NCBI GenBank assembly: GCA_002794735.1
Contig: NBAZ01000007.1
Coordinates: 434,001 to 498,000, forward strand
DNA length: 64,000 nt
Direction: 5' to 3'
Source: Pyrrhoderma lamaoense
Taxonomy: Eukaryota; Basidiomycota; Agaricomycetes; Hymenochaetales; Hymenochaetaceae
A program made the translations under genes and the position numbers. This document shows, one piece after another, positions 22,548 to 37,513 of the stretch. Positions within the stretch are counted from its first letter, which is position 1, and every line of letters begins with the position of its first letter. The notes below the pieces were generated by a model. It saw only the letters and a program-made list of their open reading frames with translations, was not told the origin of the DNA and made no database searches.

Positions 22548-25500
22548 TCATCGATGCGACCTGCGCCAATTTTGTTGATAATGCTGCTGTTTTTGTTGTT
22601 GCTGGAAGATACTACCATTAGCCAAGGGGCTCAAGTCAAAGTCTGATTGACTATGAAGACCAGTCCTAGATATATGCCCAAGGCCAAGGGATATCCCGTT
22701 TCCCGAGGCCTGTAGAGACCCATTTGATATTAGTCCAAAGGGGAAGTTCAAGTTATTCATTGATTGATTCATAAAGTTCACATTAGGTTTTGGCGTAGTC
22801 TGTAAGGGTGTTGGGGTGGGGGATTGAGGAAGGCCTGGTGGTTTCCATCCCTATTGTAGCATTTCGCTTGAGTAAAATGACTTAAAAATCTAGAAATGGA
22901 AAATTCTTACATATTGTTTCCCTTCCTTGTATAATTCTTCCAATTTTTCGTCCCATATACCTTTCTCTTCATATTCCTGAAATGCACGGAAGAGGAGCAA
23001 CGCACATCGAGCATCCTCTATTGAATCATGCTCTCCGGACTGGATATTTTGTTTGAGGACGATCCAGGATAAGAATCGTAAAGAAAGACGACGATGCCGT
23101 GATTCTATGTAATATATATCCACAGTATCTAGAACTCTGTCTGCAGGTACGAAGAGATCTATTTCCAGATAAAAATAAGGAACATCAGAGATCCAGGCCT
23201 CAAGGACTAGAATGGGGTAACTAACTGATGATACGGAAGTCCTTTTTAAGACCATGCCCAATGAAAACGCACCCCAGGTCAACAAGTAACCTGAGCTTCT
23301 TGTACGCCACCTTCAATGGGACCAATGTATGCCTGGAAAGGTGAGGATCCAAGTCTCCCGCTGAGAACACAAAAATCAACAATCATATAGGACACCAGAA
23401 TATTTACTGTCAACATACGTTTGATGCCAGAGTATAATGTTAGGTAGTCAACAATAGCTTCACTGGTATGGATATGATCGTCGATAAATGGTACGCCATA
23501 TTTCGCCCCATCGGTAGCACGAAGGACGGACACTCGCGCGAGACCAAGTCGAGCAGGCCTAATGACCTTCTTTGTACCATCTGATCGATATTCAGACTCC
23601 TCCTAGTATAGCCATAAAGAATCAGACGAGTCGTAAATAACAACGGTAAGATACCGACCTGTTGCATTGAAACAAACTCAGCATCAATAGCAACCATAGT
23701 TCCTGGGGTGGGAAGCTCATCGAGACCCAATAACTCGTGTTTGATGGAAAGATTATCGCGATTTCTAGGAGCTATATCAGAATTGCTTCATAAGTAAGAT
23801 CCAAGTTATCACATACACAGATATGTTTATGTCTCGCCGCAGGATAGACAAGTCAAGGTCTTGAGGAAGATCACTATAACTCAGTTTGTTGATCATATCC
23901 ACCCTTTCGTAGTAAATAATAGCTGGGACCTGCACAATTTTCATCAACAAACATAAACTACTTATTGAGTTATATTTGAGAAGCGGGTTACCTTCCAAAT
24001 CCCAGGGAATCCCAAAGCCTCCCGTTCCGAAACATTAGTGACAACGAAATCATTGAAGACTATCCAAGGACTCTTTAGCGAGCGCCTATCGCTGTCGGGA
24101 ACTGGAAAGAAACATTGGTCCAAGATCATACATACACAAAAGAAGGGTAGATAACATACCTTTCACGATAGATACCAGGTGTCCATATTTCTTGCCCTCG
24201 GGAATGACCTCAACGATCATTGACTATATTAAATATTCACAATAAGACCCTTAACTCAATCGAAAAATGATTTACCCTAAGCTCGTATCTGACAACATCC
24301 GCCTCGTCAATTCCGTCTACTTGTCCTCGAATTTCGATGAATGGTTGAACAAATGGTTTCTGTCTATTTCGTTCATCAAGCCATATTCGGTGCGTAGGTA
24401 ACCCAGCTTCATATATAGAAGTGTTCAAGGCTAAAATTGTCGGGAGGTCCTTGCTTGGGATAGACCTCCGACTTTCGTTAGTTGAGAATTGCTTGCAAAG
24501 GGGACACGTCGCTTTATATACACTCCCTCTGAGTAGAGATTCTCGAACAATACTGGCAAACTCGATGTTTGAGGCTTGTCCATTTGTGGCCTTGGATAGC
24601 ATTAGTTTTAGATACTGTTATTCATAGGATAAGGCGGAGAGGCGGACACACAGATTTAGGGAAGATCAAGTCGATAACATGCGCCATATTTTCCTTTTGC
24701 CTCCGACCCTTGCAATTCGAGCAACTTATGTTAGTCTTGGCGTCAAGACCCAGCAATTGAGTGATAGGGGCAGCTATCATCGACGGGGATACATTTTCAG
24801 AAGGAACAATGAGCGGATTATGAGGGAAACTGTTCCCTTCTGAGCTTAGTTGGTCAAGTAGAAACCTATGGAATCCCTGGATGGTATCGCTATAACTATG
24901 CGCAGGTTTCCCAAAATCAATATGTGCAATTTGATTATGAGCTAGTTACCAATCGTTAAAAGGTAAGCCTGGGAAACATTATAATTCCCATACCTTGTGC
25001 AAGAGCCCCAACAGTTTTGCAGAAATTACTTGCTTGACAATTGACCCCCCTAGCATCGGTAAGCATCTTCATTGCAAAGCCGAGTTCGCACAGGAAACAG
25101 TGCTCTCGGTTACAGTTTGTCAAGATGTGAGATTCAGCTAGCTTGCGAATCGGGAGTGAGTAATGCAATGTTTGAACAAGGGAATTGGTATATGAGTTTG
25201 TTATGTGGGATTCTAGTCCACTGTAGTCTGTTTTATTATAAAATCTTTAATCACAGTAAGAGAGCAGTCAGAATTTGATGTAGGGTTTTGTTACTCACGC
25301 AAAGTCAAAGTCTTCCACCCCAAACTTTGAGTATTGGATAGACACTTCACGATAAGGTCGAGGTATCTCTTCCATATCCTCCCCAATGGGTGTGACAGGA
25401 TCCACCTAAAAGTATATCAGTATTTGTTAGGGCAATTTCGTACGACCATTGCACAAACCTGCCCAGAACGGGGTCGTACACTATGGAATCGCCCTGTATC

Positions 25501-26991
25501 TTTCTTGACGTCAGCTGATACCATATTACGTTTCCCTTGTAACTCCTTTGGCAATGTTGCATAGGCAACGTTTTCATTAATCTTCATTGAGTTGAGAACT
25601 TGGGAGGGTATTTTAGGCGGAGGGGGATAAGACAGATTCGGAGGGAGGAATTTCGGTGTCCATGAAGAAAGTAACATCGTTTCATAGAACGGCATGCCAA
25701 TAGAGTTAAGGGGTCTATCTCATAGTTTAGTACGTAAGAGTAGCTAAGTAGGATAAAACATACGTTGAATCCGTCCATGGGATATCTGGTAGAGGCTCTG
25801 GTATATCTGGCCATTCAATGGGTTGCCCTTCGAACCCATTAAAAGGCAAGGACCCCTCTTCATCAGCAGCCGTCATCAGATGTATATTACCGTCTCCATC
25901 ACCGAATGCTAAGTAAACACCAGTTGCCGAGACTGCCACAGAGCTTATGTACGAAGACACGTCCAACTATACGGAACATGATACCGCCCGAGGAATAAGC
26001 AACTGAGGCGCATATAGTCAGTTTGTTCGCGTACCTGGTAGAACTCACCCCCGTCCCCTGGATTTGATGTGTCAACAATATTAACCAAGCCCCGTGTTGA
26101 GGTCACAACAACACTTGAGGAGCGTCTTGGAAGTATATTGATAAATCCAGGTCCAGCCGAAAATGAAGCAGGCGGGAGAGCCTTAAAGCTACGTAAGTCG
26201 TACACCTTAACTAATGGTTCAGGGAAGGGTCTTGATTGCCTAGAGAGTCCCAGTTTTAGAAAAAAACATTAATCCGTATAAAAATACATGTATTCGCCTA
26301 CCTAACACTCCAGCCGATAGAAAATACGAGATTTCCGCTAGTCTCAAGACCTTGCACTCCCTTCATATGAGCTTTCACAGACGACTCTGAAAAGTCACCA
26401 GAAGCCTTCTTCCCTACTCTTACATCATGAGTTCTGATGTAGCCATCCATAGAGCCAGAGATAAGTAAGGTGTGTGATGAAATGAGATGTGTGATCAGTG
26501 AAGGCGCTGGCCATTGCTTAACAAGCCCCCCTGTTGAACTGTTTATCAAAGCCAGCTCTGGCACGTTCGTAGAGATAGCGATATTTGGAGATGAGCTTAT
26601 TGAGTTGGAGAATGTTGTTACAGAGTGCAAGGATCTAAGAAGCAACTATTGAACTGCTTTGCGTATGAGTATCGGTAGATAGAGTGAAACCCTACCTATG
26701 GTACCAGTTATTCACACCTCCCTTAGACCATTGGCCTACCCCTCTCCCTGCAGATCCGAGGGCTCTTACATATTTATCACCAACGAGTATTTTCTTGACA
26801 GCTAGATCGCCCCCAACTGGGAAAGAAACACCGCGTGCACCCTGAGTTCCATAGTACGCTACTACACTACCAGTGTTATTACCAGTCCAAAGAGTGTCAG
26901 ACACGGGATCAAAAGATAACGCAGATACAGGTTGAGGGTACAGGTCTCGCTGAGTTAGTATAGGCGCAATGGGCCTGTACGTCGACGACAT
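22548..26991 (-). CDS. PAN2: PAN2, catalytic subunit of the PAN2-PAN3 deadenylase
   Basis: The start is at 26991. The first third encodes WD40-like blades ([41 protein letters not shown]). A long middle matches the inactive ubiquitin-hydrolase-like domain, including [11 protein letters not shown] near 24500. The C-terminal RNase-H-fold exonuclease carries [13 protein letters not shown] near 23700, [18 protein letters not shown] and then [12 protein letters not shown] near 23250-23380, and [14 protein letters not shown] near 23010. These give the DEDD catalytic residues. A Gln/Asn/Gly-rich tail ends at 22548. There are at least ten short introns. PAN2-PAN3 makes the first phase of poly(A) shortening in the cytoplasm. 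Confidence 0.95.
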
Positions 26992-27145
26992 CGTCTACTC
27001 GCCGAGCAACGGTGAGTTATGCTGTAATAGTAATTATAACCTTTCGCTGGAGACGCGTCGCATATTGCCGCGATGCTATGACCGCGACCGTGACTACAAC
27101 TAGACTAGTTTTGAGTGCTGACTCTATGCAACCCTGTTGTCTATC
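26992..27145. promoter_or_regulatory. Bidirectional promoter PAN2 / TBC GAP
   Basis: Only 154 bp separate the two starts. The region contains GACGCGTC at 27052-27059, a palindrome whose core ACGCGT is the MCB (MBF) box of fungal G1/S genes. The role is inferred from the motif alone. Confidence 0.5.
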
Positions 27146-29914
27146 ATGACTGAGCATTGGACACGTCCTAGCCCACAAGAAGTACTGTGCGTATCATCTC
27201 CTGCTGACAGACCTCGTAAATTGACCGATTATGTTCCATAGAGTGGCGTATGATGCACTCTTCCGTTCGGATACACCTCTTTCCAAGATCAGGGACAATG
27301 CGTTTGGTGGTAGATTGTTATCTGACCTCTCCGGATTGAATGTGGCTGGGAGGAGTATGATGTGGAAGGTATATGCTCTGCTTCGTGCTCACTCTTGACT
27401 TGAGTGTACCCTAACGTAGCATTAAAGCTCTTCCTCATACCCACGGTACCCTTGACGCCTCCAGCAAGCCAATCTGCTGCAAAGCCTCCACTAAGCGAGT
27501 TGATGTCTCTTAGGAAGGAATACTCGTCCTTGCTACTTGAAAAGCTACGTGCTCCGGATGGTAGTTATGAAGATGGGTTTACCGTCCCAGGAATCAAAGG
27601 GAAGCCCCAGTCAGCTAAAGAGAACTTGAATTTACAAAGAAATAACCCTTTAAGTCTACATGAGGACGTGAGTAATTAATATCGTAGACGAGTGCTATGA
27701 CTAATAAATATCTAGAATCCATGGAAGGAATGGTTTGCTGCAGTTGAAGTTCGTAAAACTATCAGACAGGATGTAGAAAGAACGTGAGCCATACTTGTTC
27801 GTGTCCTTCTTTATATACTTTCATATTCAGGTATTATGAGTTCCTTAGATTTCCTGACTTTGAATATTTCCAAGATCCGGAAGTACAAGCTCAATTAACA
27901 AATATACTCTACATCTACTCTGTCATGCATCCGGAGATAGGCTACCGCCAAGGAATGCATGAACTGTTGGCTCCACTTTTATGTGCTATAGACTATGATT
28001 CATTGACATCGGAAGAGCAGCTAGATGATGAAGTCATTGAATTCTGCAGTCGAACTTGGGTAGCCGCCGATGCCTGGGCATTGTTCAACATCGTTATGGA
28101 TGGGGTAGGATCTTGGTATGAATGGCGTGAGCCAACACCCCCGCCCCTTCCATCTCCATTGAAAAACCAATATCGTCACGGCGCTCCCGAGGGACAAGGA
28201 GAGCTCAAGCCCTATGTAGCACCTATTGTTATCGCATGTCAAAACTTACAGTCCCATATGCTCAAAGTTACCGATCCTGTTCTATGGCAAGGAATGCAAA
28301 AGGCAGGGATAGAGCCACAAATATATGGGATGTAAGTACCACGGGACTCATATAAAGTACTCACTTAATACTTACTTATTTTTCTACTAGACGCTGGCTA
28401 CGGTTGTTATTCACTAGAGAATTTTCCCTGCCTGATGCCATGATCCTTTGGGACGGGATCTTCTCATGCGAGGACACATTCGTTCTTGTCCCTTGGATAT
28501 GCGTTGCGATGCTCATTCGTATACGAAATCAATGTAGGTTCCAGCTAAAGAGAGACGTATATTCACTATCTAATCAAAGCATTGCAGTGATACCTGCAGA
28601 TTATAGCGGACAACTTACTTGTCTTCTCCGATATCCCCCTCCTCCAACGGGCTTGGACCCCACATCACCCCATCATGCTGTACTCCTTCTTAGACAGGCA
28701 TTCGCCTTATACACATCTCCGAAAGCTTCGACTGGATCCTCCATAGCAATGGAAAATAGAAACCTGTTAAATATACCACTAGAGGTACCTGAGCCTCAAC
28801 AGTCACCAACCCAGTCACGGCGGCCTATAACTAGAACACGATCAAATACAGACTCTAATAAGGCAGGGCCTAGTAAAATCCAACAAACTCAGAGCAGAAC
28901 TCCTCCTCAGTCAACTCAGATCGGCTTACCCGAGTTACTAGCGAGAGGTTTACTTGAAAGGGGTGAAAGTCTTGGAATAAATAAGACTGTGATGAATGCA
29001 GTCTCAGAAATACGAGTGTGTATCATGATTCTTACATACATGACATTTTTCTAAGTGATTATACCAATCAGAAAAATATACCTGAACTAGCGAATCAATT
29101 TATTCGTTCTCCAGCAACCAATAATTCAGGATATAGCTCGTTCCCTCTTGTAGACGAGAAATATCCTGAAGAACGGCCACCATGGGAACACCGTACACGG
29201 AACGAAATGGAAAGAGAGATCGCTCAACTACGAGCTTTACAAAAGAAGCTTGGTGAAGCTGTAGGGTTAGCAGTCGATGCTCTATTACAAGACGAAGGAG
29301 AAAACCGTGAAGCCAATGAGTTGAAGAGGATTAGAAACCGAAAACGAGAAGCTATCGAGAATTTATCACATGTTCGAGATATTTTGAAGGGATCTACTGG
29401 GGAGATTGACGAGGAGCGATTGTTTGGTGAGGAAGAGTATCGGAGAAGACGGCAGTCTGAGCCCGGGCAGAATCCGCAAATAAGACAGACGTCCTCATCG
29501 TCCCCGAGACCGCCGGAGCCGGCTGTGGCTGCTGCACCTCGTACGTCGCAGGAACACAGAAGACAGGCATCGACTCCGACGATAACTTCAGCCCATCCTA
29601 TGGTTTCTCTCCCACGGACTCCGCCGGTGTTTAAGTCTTCGACGGAGTCGGTTTCTGTGTCTCCAAAACTCGTTCAGTCCTCGACGTTACCTAGACAGAG
29701 GAGTGGTTCCCCGCCTAGTCAGGTTGTGAATGCACCTCGTTTGGCACCTTGGAATTATACGAGGACTAATTTTTCTGCTCCGACTATTGTTACTACTTCG
29801 TTACCTCGTGTACCCCCCAGGAGCTCTCAGACAACATTACAAGGTCCTACTTCGAGTCAGCAAACTCAGCAACGAAAGGCGAGTATGGACCCTCTCGGAG
29901 CAATCTCGCGATAG
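27146..29914 (+). CDS. TBC-domain Rab GTPase-activating protein (TBC1D5-like)
   Basis: Exon 1 (27146..27186) is short; exon 2 is 27242..27368 and exon 3 starts at 27428, giving GRSMMWKLFLIP, the opening motif of TBC1D5-type proteins. The TBC domain follows, with YYEFLRFPDFEYFQ, QAQLTNILYIYSVMHPEIGYRQGMHEL (the YRQGM block carrying the Gln finger) and RWLRLLFTREFSLPDAMILWDGIF. The C-terminal half is disordered, with a coiled coil around 29200-29420 (AQLRALQKKLGEAVGLAVDALL). TBC1D5 relatives act on RAB7 in retromer and autophagy traffic. Assignment to that subgroup is good but not certain. Confidence 0.88.
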
Positions 29915-30632
29915 TAATTCTTTTTATGCATACTCATTGTTTCATGGACTTTGTTGGGTGCTAATATACGAAGCACACACCTACGACTGTACTCATCATC
30001 CACATTAGCATATCAATACTGCCTGTATTGACCTCCATATTATTTACTTGTGATATCTTTCTTGATAATGTATAGGGGTATCACTATAATCTGAATTTAT
30101 ACGACTCTTCTTTGGTATTTGCATTATTAGAATTACCATAATTTCAGTTATGTTGATGGTGTCGTGACGCGCGTGATTGTCCTGATTAAGTCCCAAGTAT
30201 TCGTGGATTTTTGATCATATTGTACTTGTGCAAATTGTAGTTGTTCCTGACACTTAATCTGGCGTATACATCGTGACAAATATTAGATAATGTTCAAGTC
30301 ATAATTCCTGTATTTTCTGCCATGTAAAGGGGTTAGGGGGTATTTATATATTTAATGGTATTTTTACGCTGGATATTTCTGGATATCTAATTGGTAATTT
30401 GTAGATACTGATATCCGAATCTGCCCGAGTCGAGACAGAGAGAGAGTGAAATGGACTCGCGGTTATTGGCCGACGGGAGACTATTACCGGATCCGGTTGA
30501 GTATGAGAGGGGGATTGAGAGGTAAAGAAATCACGACGCTCCGTCACTTTCTTTTGGCGGACTCCTCGTCATATTTCCTCCTCCCCCTCCCTATTGTATC
30601 ACATCTCCCCCTTCCCTCTTTTCTCGTCGTCA
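29915..30632. promoter_or_regulatory. SDH1 upstream region
   Basis: This 718 bp region holds the 3' end of the TBC gene and the SDH1 promoter. The last 90 bp before the SDH1 start (about 30545-30632) are strongly CT-rich, a common feature of highly expressed fungal genes. No gene is seen. Confidence 0.45.
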
Positions 30633-33129
<2,497 letters not shown>

Positions 33130-33690
33130 ATGGATGCCTTTATTTGGGAAGGAATTCATATGCACGAGCGGCCAAATTACTACTACCTACCTTCCCCCCC
33201 CCCCCTCCTAAATTTACTACTACGACTGCTGCCCTGCTAGTATTTCTGTTGCTGTGTGATTTCCGTCTTTTTTTATATTCATCTTTACTTGGCTTCTCTC
33301 TCTCCACTTGCATCTTCATTCCTTCTACTATATTTCTCATCAGTCGAGAATGTTGCCTCTCTTGCTAGATCACTTTTCTAGTATAAAAGATACTGCATGT
33401 AGTCCGGTTCCCAATTAATTGAACTTCCTTGCACACCTAAATTAATCATTCAATGATACTTGAAGTTTAAATAAGAAAATCAAGTTTGGCAAGTAAATTT
33501 ACTAGTTGAATTAATATTGATACTGGCAATAGTATATATATATATATAGAAAGCAAATCTGATCAACGCAGAGGTAACATATGATTTACATACCATATTC
33601 AGCACTACGCCCTAGAATATCACGTGTCCCATTTTTTACTCCTCGTACTACTTGTGATATATCATATAATTCTGAGTACTTGAAGCCACG
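33130..33690. other. SDH1 3' region and mL41 promoter
   Basis: It contains a 12-base C tract (about 33194-33205) and a short TA repeat (about 33533-33549). No gene is seen. The mononucleotide tract length is likely to be unreliable. Confidence 0.45.
33533..33549. repeat. TA dinucleotide microsatellite
   Basis: A run of alternating TA of about 8 units, in the spacer upstream of the mL41 gene. Confidence 0.7.
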
Positions 33691-34579
33691 ATGAAACCCA
33701 CACTAGCATGCCTTTCCAAAGCTTCCAGGAGGCCGCTAACTCCAAAAAGAGGCAACAAAGATTATTATAAAGGTACTTGTCCTTATTACTGATTATCACC
33801 CTCTTGTCTAGTACTTGTTACTGAATAAATGAAATTTCTTCTTACATTTCCCGTGCGTCCTCGTACGCTGTTTTATTTGTTTGCATCATTGTCTTGTGTG
33901 GGTGTATGTGGTGTGTGAATGTTATTTTAGGTACTCGACAGGCTTCACTTCCTGGTCTTCGTACTGGTGCTCCGGGAACGTATTTTGGGAGTGGAAAAGC
34001 TTCGTATAAGTTGCTTGATGAACGGGTTAGGGTCTACGTTGCTCCAGTGTTGATGAACTGAATTCGTCTCCTGTATGTGTTTTTCATTTTCTTTTGTACA
34101 CTGCCTCTCCTCTTTCTCTTAATCTGTGCCTTCTGGATATGCGATTGTTTGATACTGATTTGAGTTGCCTTCTTTCTGTCTCAATGGCTGCTTGTAATGG
34201 TGGATAATTCTTACGCAAAAAAAACGATGCTTGTCGATTGCAATTATTACTCGAAAAACTCGTTTCAACACCAACACAATCTGAACCTCCGCCCCGTCCC
34301 CTTCTCTCTGACCAATAACAATGGAACAACACCCCCCCCCCCCCCTCCACACCCTTTCTTTCTCTCGGAATATGACGGGAATAGCTAAAGCCCTATGTCC
34401 AATGGATGACCCACATCGAATCAAGCCAGAACACCAACCACAAGTTCAACAGATTCGTGAGTAAGGGAATCACGGGCATGGGATATCTCAAATACGTGAA
34501 TTCTGTGCGGGAGGCCGAGGCGAAGAAGGGAAGGGAGGAGAATAAAGCTTTGAGTAACTCAAGTAGCTCCACGGCCTAG
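33691..34579 (+). CDS. MRPL27: Mitochondrial ribosomal protein mL41 (yeast MRPL27 family)
   Basis: Exon 1 (33691..33772) encodes a basic presequence then RRPLTPKRGNKDYYK, the family's opening motif. Exon 2 from 33931 gives GTRQASLPGLRTGAPGTYFGSGKASYKLLDERVRVYVAP. The last exon (34385..34579) gives LKPYVQWM and a basic, helical tail. The join between exons 2 and 3 is not settled. With donor GTATGTG at 34073, one base is missing near 34047-34051; with donor GTGTTG at 34047, the frame closes but a few usual residues are lost. Introns of 158 and over 310 bp are unusually long for this window. The protein is a component of the large mitochondrial ribosomal subunit. Confidence 0.85.
34332..34345. 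repeat. 14-base C homopolymer inside the mL41 intron
   Basis: A run of 14 C follows ACA and precedes TCCACACCC. It lies in the long last intron of the mL41 gene. The exact length is unlikely to be reliable. Confidence 0.7.
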
Positions 34580-35071
34580 AAGTGTTAATAGAGAGGTTTC
34601 AGCAACTCCTTCCTCCTATTATATCTCTCTGTCCATGTGCTTGAGTATAGGGTAGATGCAGAATGCATATCCGATGATATCGACATAAACTCATTGGACC
34701 ATCATTGTGTCATTTCCATCCACCCTTTTCTCCTCCCTCGTTTTTTGAACAAAACCTCTTAAATTACTGAATAGCTATTTTTCTTTTCATCTGGCATTAA
34801 TTTGTATAGTATTGAATTCATATTGACTCAGCGTGGTCCATTAAAGAAAACAAGTTATGTATCGTGAAGTACAAACCTTCTTATTCTCATTTAAGACTAG
34901 AAAAAGGTGAACATAGCGGATAACAAGAATAGCGAGTAATGTGACGGAATATATAGATGACATGATTGCTGCATAATGCAGCAGTAGTGATGGTTAGGAG
35001 AAGAGAAAAGGCAATAAGACGAGAGAATATATTATGAGTCAAATCAAGATAGAAAATAAGAGGTGTCGACT
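34580..35071. other. Convergent 3' region, no gene seen
   Basis: These 490 bp between the converging ends of the mL41 gene and SPF45 are AT-rich and contain only short frames. Confidence 0.4.
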
Positions 35072-37282
35072 TTACTCCAAAGGCGAATCCAAGTCAAACT
35101 GTTGGAATCGCGTTTCAGAGAAATACCTCGCACGAACAGTTCTCCCTCCAAAGTACCTTCCATCAAGTTCACGCACTGTCTTCCAGGCAGCAGCAGGTCC
35201 AGCAAAAACAACAAATATACGAACAGCATCCGGCCCATCACCCAAAGCGGGTTGGACAAGATGTACTAAAACCCTTTGTACAGTCCCATTCTTAGCACAC
35301 TCATCTCCAATTTCTGTTCGCAAATCTTCGTCGTCTACATCCTCTGGGCCTACCATGTTCGTGAGAACAATGATTCTACTTGGTTCTCCAAATCGAATTA
35401 GGTCTTCCCGTGTTTTGGTATCCTCGTTCGCGTTGATTATACGACCTTGAGCACCCAAAGCCATAGCTCCCATCCCAATTTTCTCCTTCGAAGATGCATT
35501 TTTATCTTTTCCTTTATTTTTACCCTTTCCTTTACTCTCTTGTTCAAACTTTTCAACAACTAACGCATTGACAATCCCATCTCCTGTTGATCCAAGACCT
35601 TGACCTTCTTTATGACCCCATTTTGCCATCATCCGGGCAGCGAATCCTTTTGGCTCGGACCTAGTGACATGAACATTATTAATATCCGGAAAGAGAAATA
35701 GACGGAGATCCAAGCATACGTTTCCTCATCCTGAGAGGCTTCGGTGACCTCCATATTCGTTGTTGCCGACTCCTCATTGCTTTCAGAAGCTTGCGACCCT
35801 GCAAGTTTTGCCAAGCGGGCAGCAATAGCAGCTGCTGCTTCTCTACTGTTTTTCACACGTGCTTCGAATACAGGGTTTTTGGTAGACCCGCTGGTAAATG
35901 TGGGTGCTTCTAATTCAGGAGGTGGCGGTGGTACGGCTGGAGGAGCAAATGGATTGAACGATAACGGCGCTTCAACGGATGGAGACCTATTCATAGAGGG
36001 CTCTGGCACCTGTACTGAAGAAGATACTTCCAAAGGTTCATCATATACTTGAGATTGACTCATTGCCAGGCGTCGTTGATATACTTCTTCACCAGTTTCC
36101 GCTGATGGGGGTGGGACGGGTGGATTGACTCCCTGTGACATAGCTAATCGGCGAGCATAAGCCTCATCTCCCGTCATGGAGGTATTAACTACTGCTGGGG
36201 GCCCATAGCGATCATTATCTTCCTCCTCTTCCCACCGAGCTATAAAAATGAGGAGGCTGAGAATGATATATTCGACTTTAAATTACAAGGCCATATTTAC
36301 CATTCTTTTTTGGTCTGTCATCGTCATCGCTATAAGAGTACTCGCTACCAGAGTAGCTGCTGTTCCTAAAACGTTTACGGTCTTGTTGACGTCTCTCCTC
36401 AGCTAGCCGTTCTCTCCTTTCTTCGTGTTCACGTTTCTTCCAAGATTTGTACTCATAGTAGTCATTTGGTCTCGCGGGATTGTAAGGCTCCAAAGGATCC
36501 CACGTTGGCATAGCGGGAGCATTCTTATTCTTAAAACCACTATGAATATCCACTCAAATTTAATTAAGGAAAAGCACAGGAAAGCTCACTTTCTTGCCCT
36601 TTCGTTTCCCGCTCCCAGCATTATTACCCTTACGACTATTAGATTTAAAGCCATTCACATCGTCGTCAAGAACCATGGAAGGAGGTTTGATTTTCTTTCC
36701 CCATCCCAGAGCATTCGGTCTCTCTAGTTCAACTGGTTTCTCTTCCTTTGGAGCGACCAAAACAGGGGCCGCTGCAACAACGGCCGTTGACGAAATCGGG
36801 CCTGGTAAAGATGGTGCTGTTGTTATCGCTTCGGTAATCTGGGCTCCTACTGGCAGGGATCGAGTCGTAGTAGTGGTTTTCGGCTTTTGCTTAGGTCCAC
36901 GACGAACGGGTGCGAATGCCAGTGCGGCCGACCATCCTGGTCATTATGCATATCAATTTTTACCAACACGTAAAAAGCCGGCAAAAAATTGGGAGAAGCA
37001 GTGAATGCATTGATTCAAAAGAATTTAATACAATGTTTGAATGTGCTGCGGACAGTAGATATTTATACCGGCTGTAGGCTTGCTTGTGGTCGACTCTGGG
37101 CCAACAAGCAAACTTTCTGAAGTATTATTGACCTCAGTCGTAGGCTGAGGAATAGTTGATGTTTCCGAGAGCTTGTCATTATCTTGAGGTAGTGGTTCAA
37201 GTGAGCTTTGAGGTGCGACAGTAGAAGATGAGAACTGAATGCCTCCATAGAGACCGCCTATTTTTCGAGGAAGTTGCGCCAT
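35072..37282 (-). CDS. SPF45/RBM17-like splicing factor
   Basis: The start at 37282 gives [17 protein letters not shown], the conserved SPF45 N-terminus. Further blocks are [12 protein letters not shown], a [28 protein letters not shown] segment split by introns, and an Arg/Glu-rich stretch. Two near-identical peptides follow ([14 protein letters not shown] and [14 protein letters not shown]). A G-patch comes next ([25 protein letters not shown]). The C-terminal UHM-type RRM has [30 protein letters not shown] and the RXF motif in [17 protein letters not shown]45 binds ULM motifs of U2AF and SF3b155 and influences 3' splice-site choice. It is divergent from TSR3 at 231 bp. Confidence 0.94.
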
Positions 37283-37513
37283 GATGAGGTTCAGTTGCAA
37301 GTGAGAGCTGCTGTTATTTGCAACTCGCAAGTAGGCAGGCTTTTGTGAAATTATTGTACTAAAACGGACTTACAACTCAAAAAAACTGACTAATAAAGCC
37401 ATGAAAACTTTATTATTATGTAATAAGTACTATATGTACTAAAACTTTATTACCAAATTTAGGAGTTGCATACTTCTCATCTCATACACAGACTGAGACT
37501 CTCAGTCAACGCA
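37283..37513. promoter_or_regulatory. Bidirectional promoter SPF45 / TSR3
   Basis: The two starts are 231 bp apart, so they share a promoter region. It is AT-rich. I recognise no specific element. Confidence 0.4.

Noticed and set aside
27360..27428. Suspected missing base at the second intron of the TBC gene
   Set aside because: Using the acceptor ending in ATTAAAG at 27427 restores the phase and gives the conserved WKLFL motif, so no error is needed.
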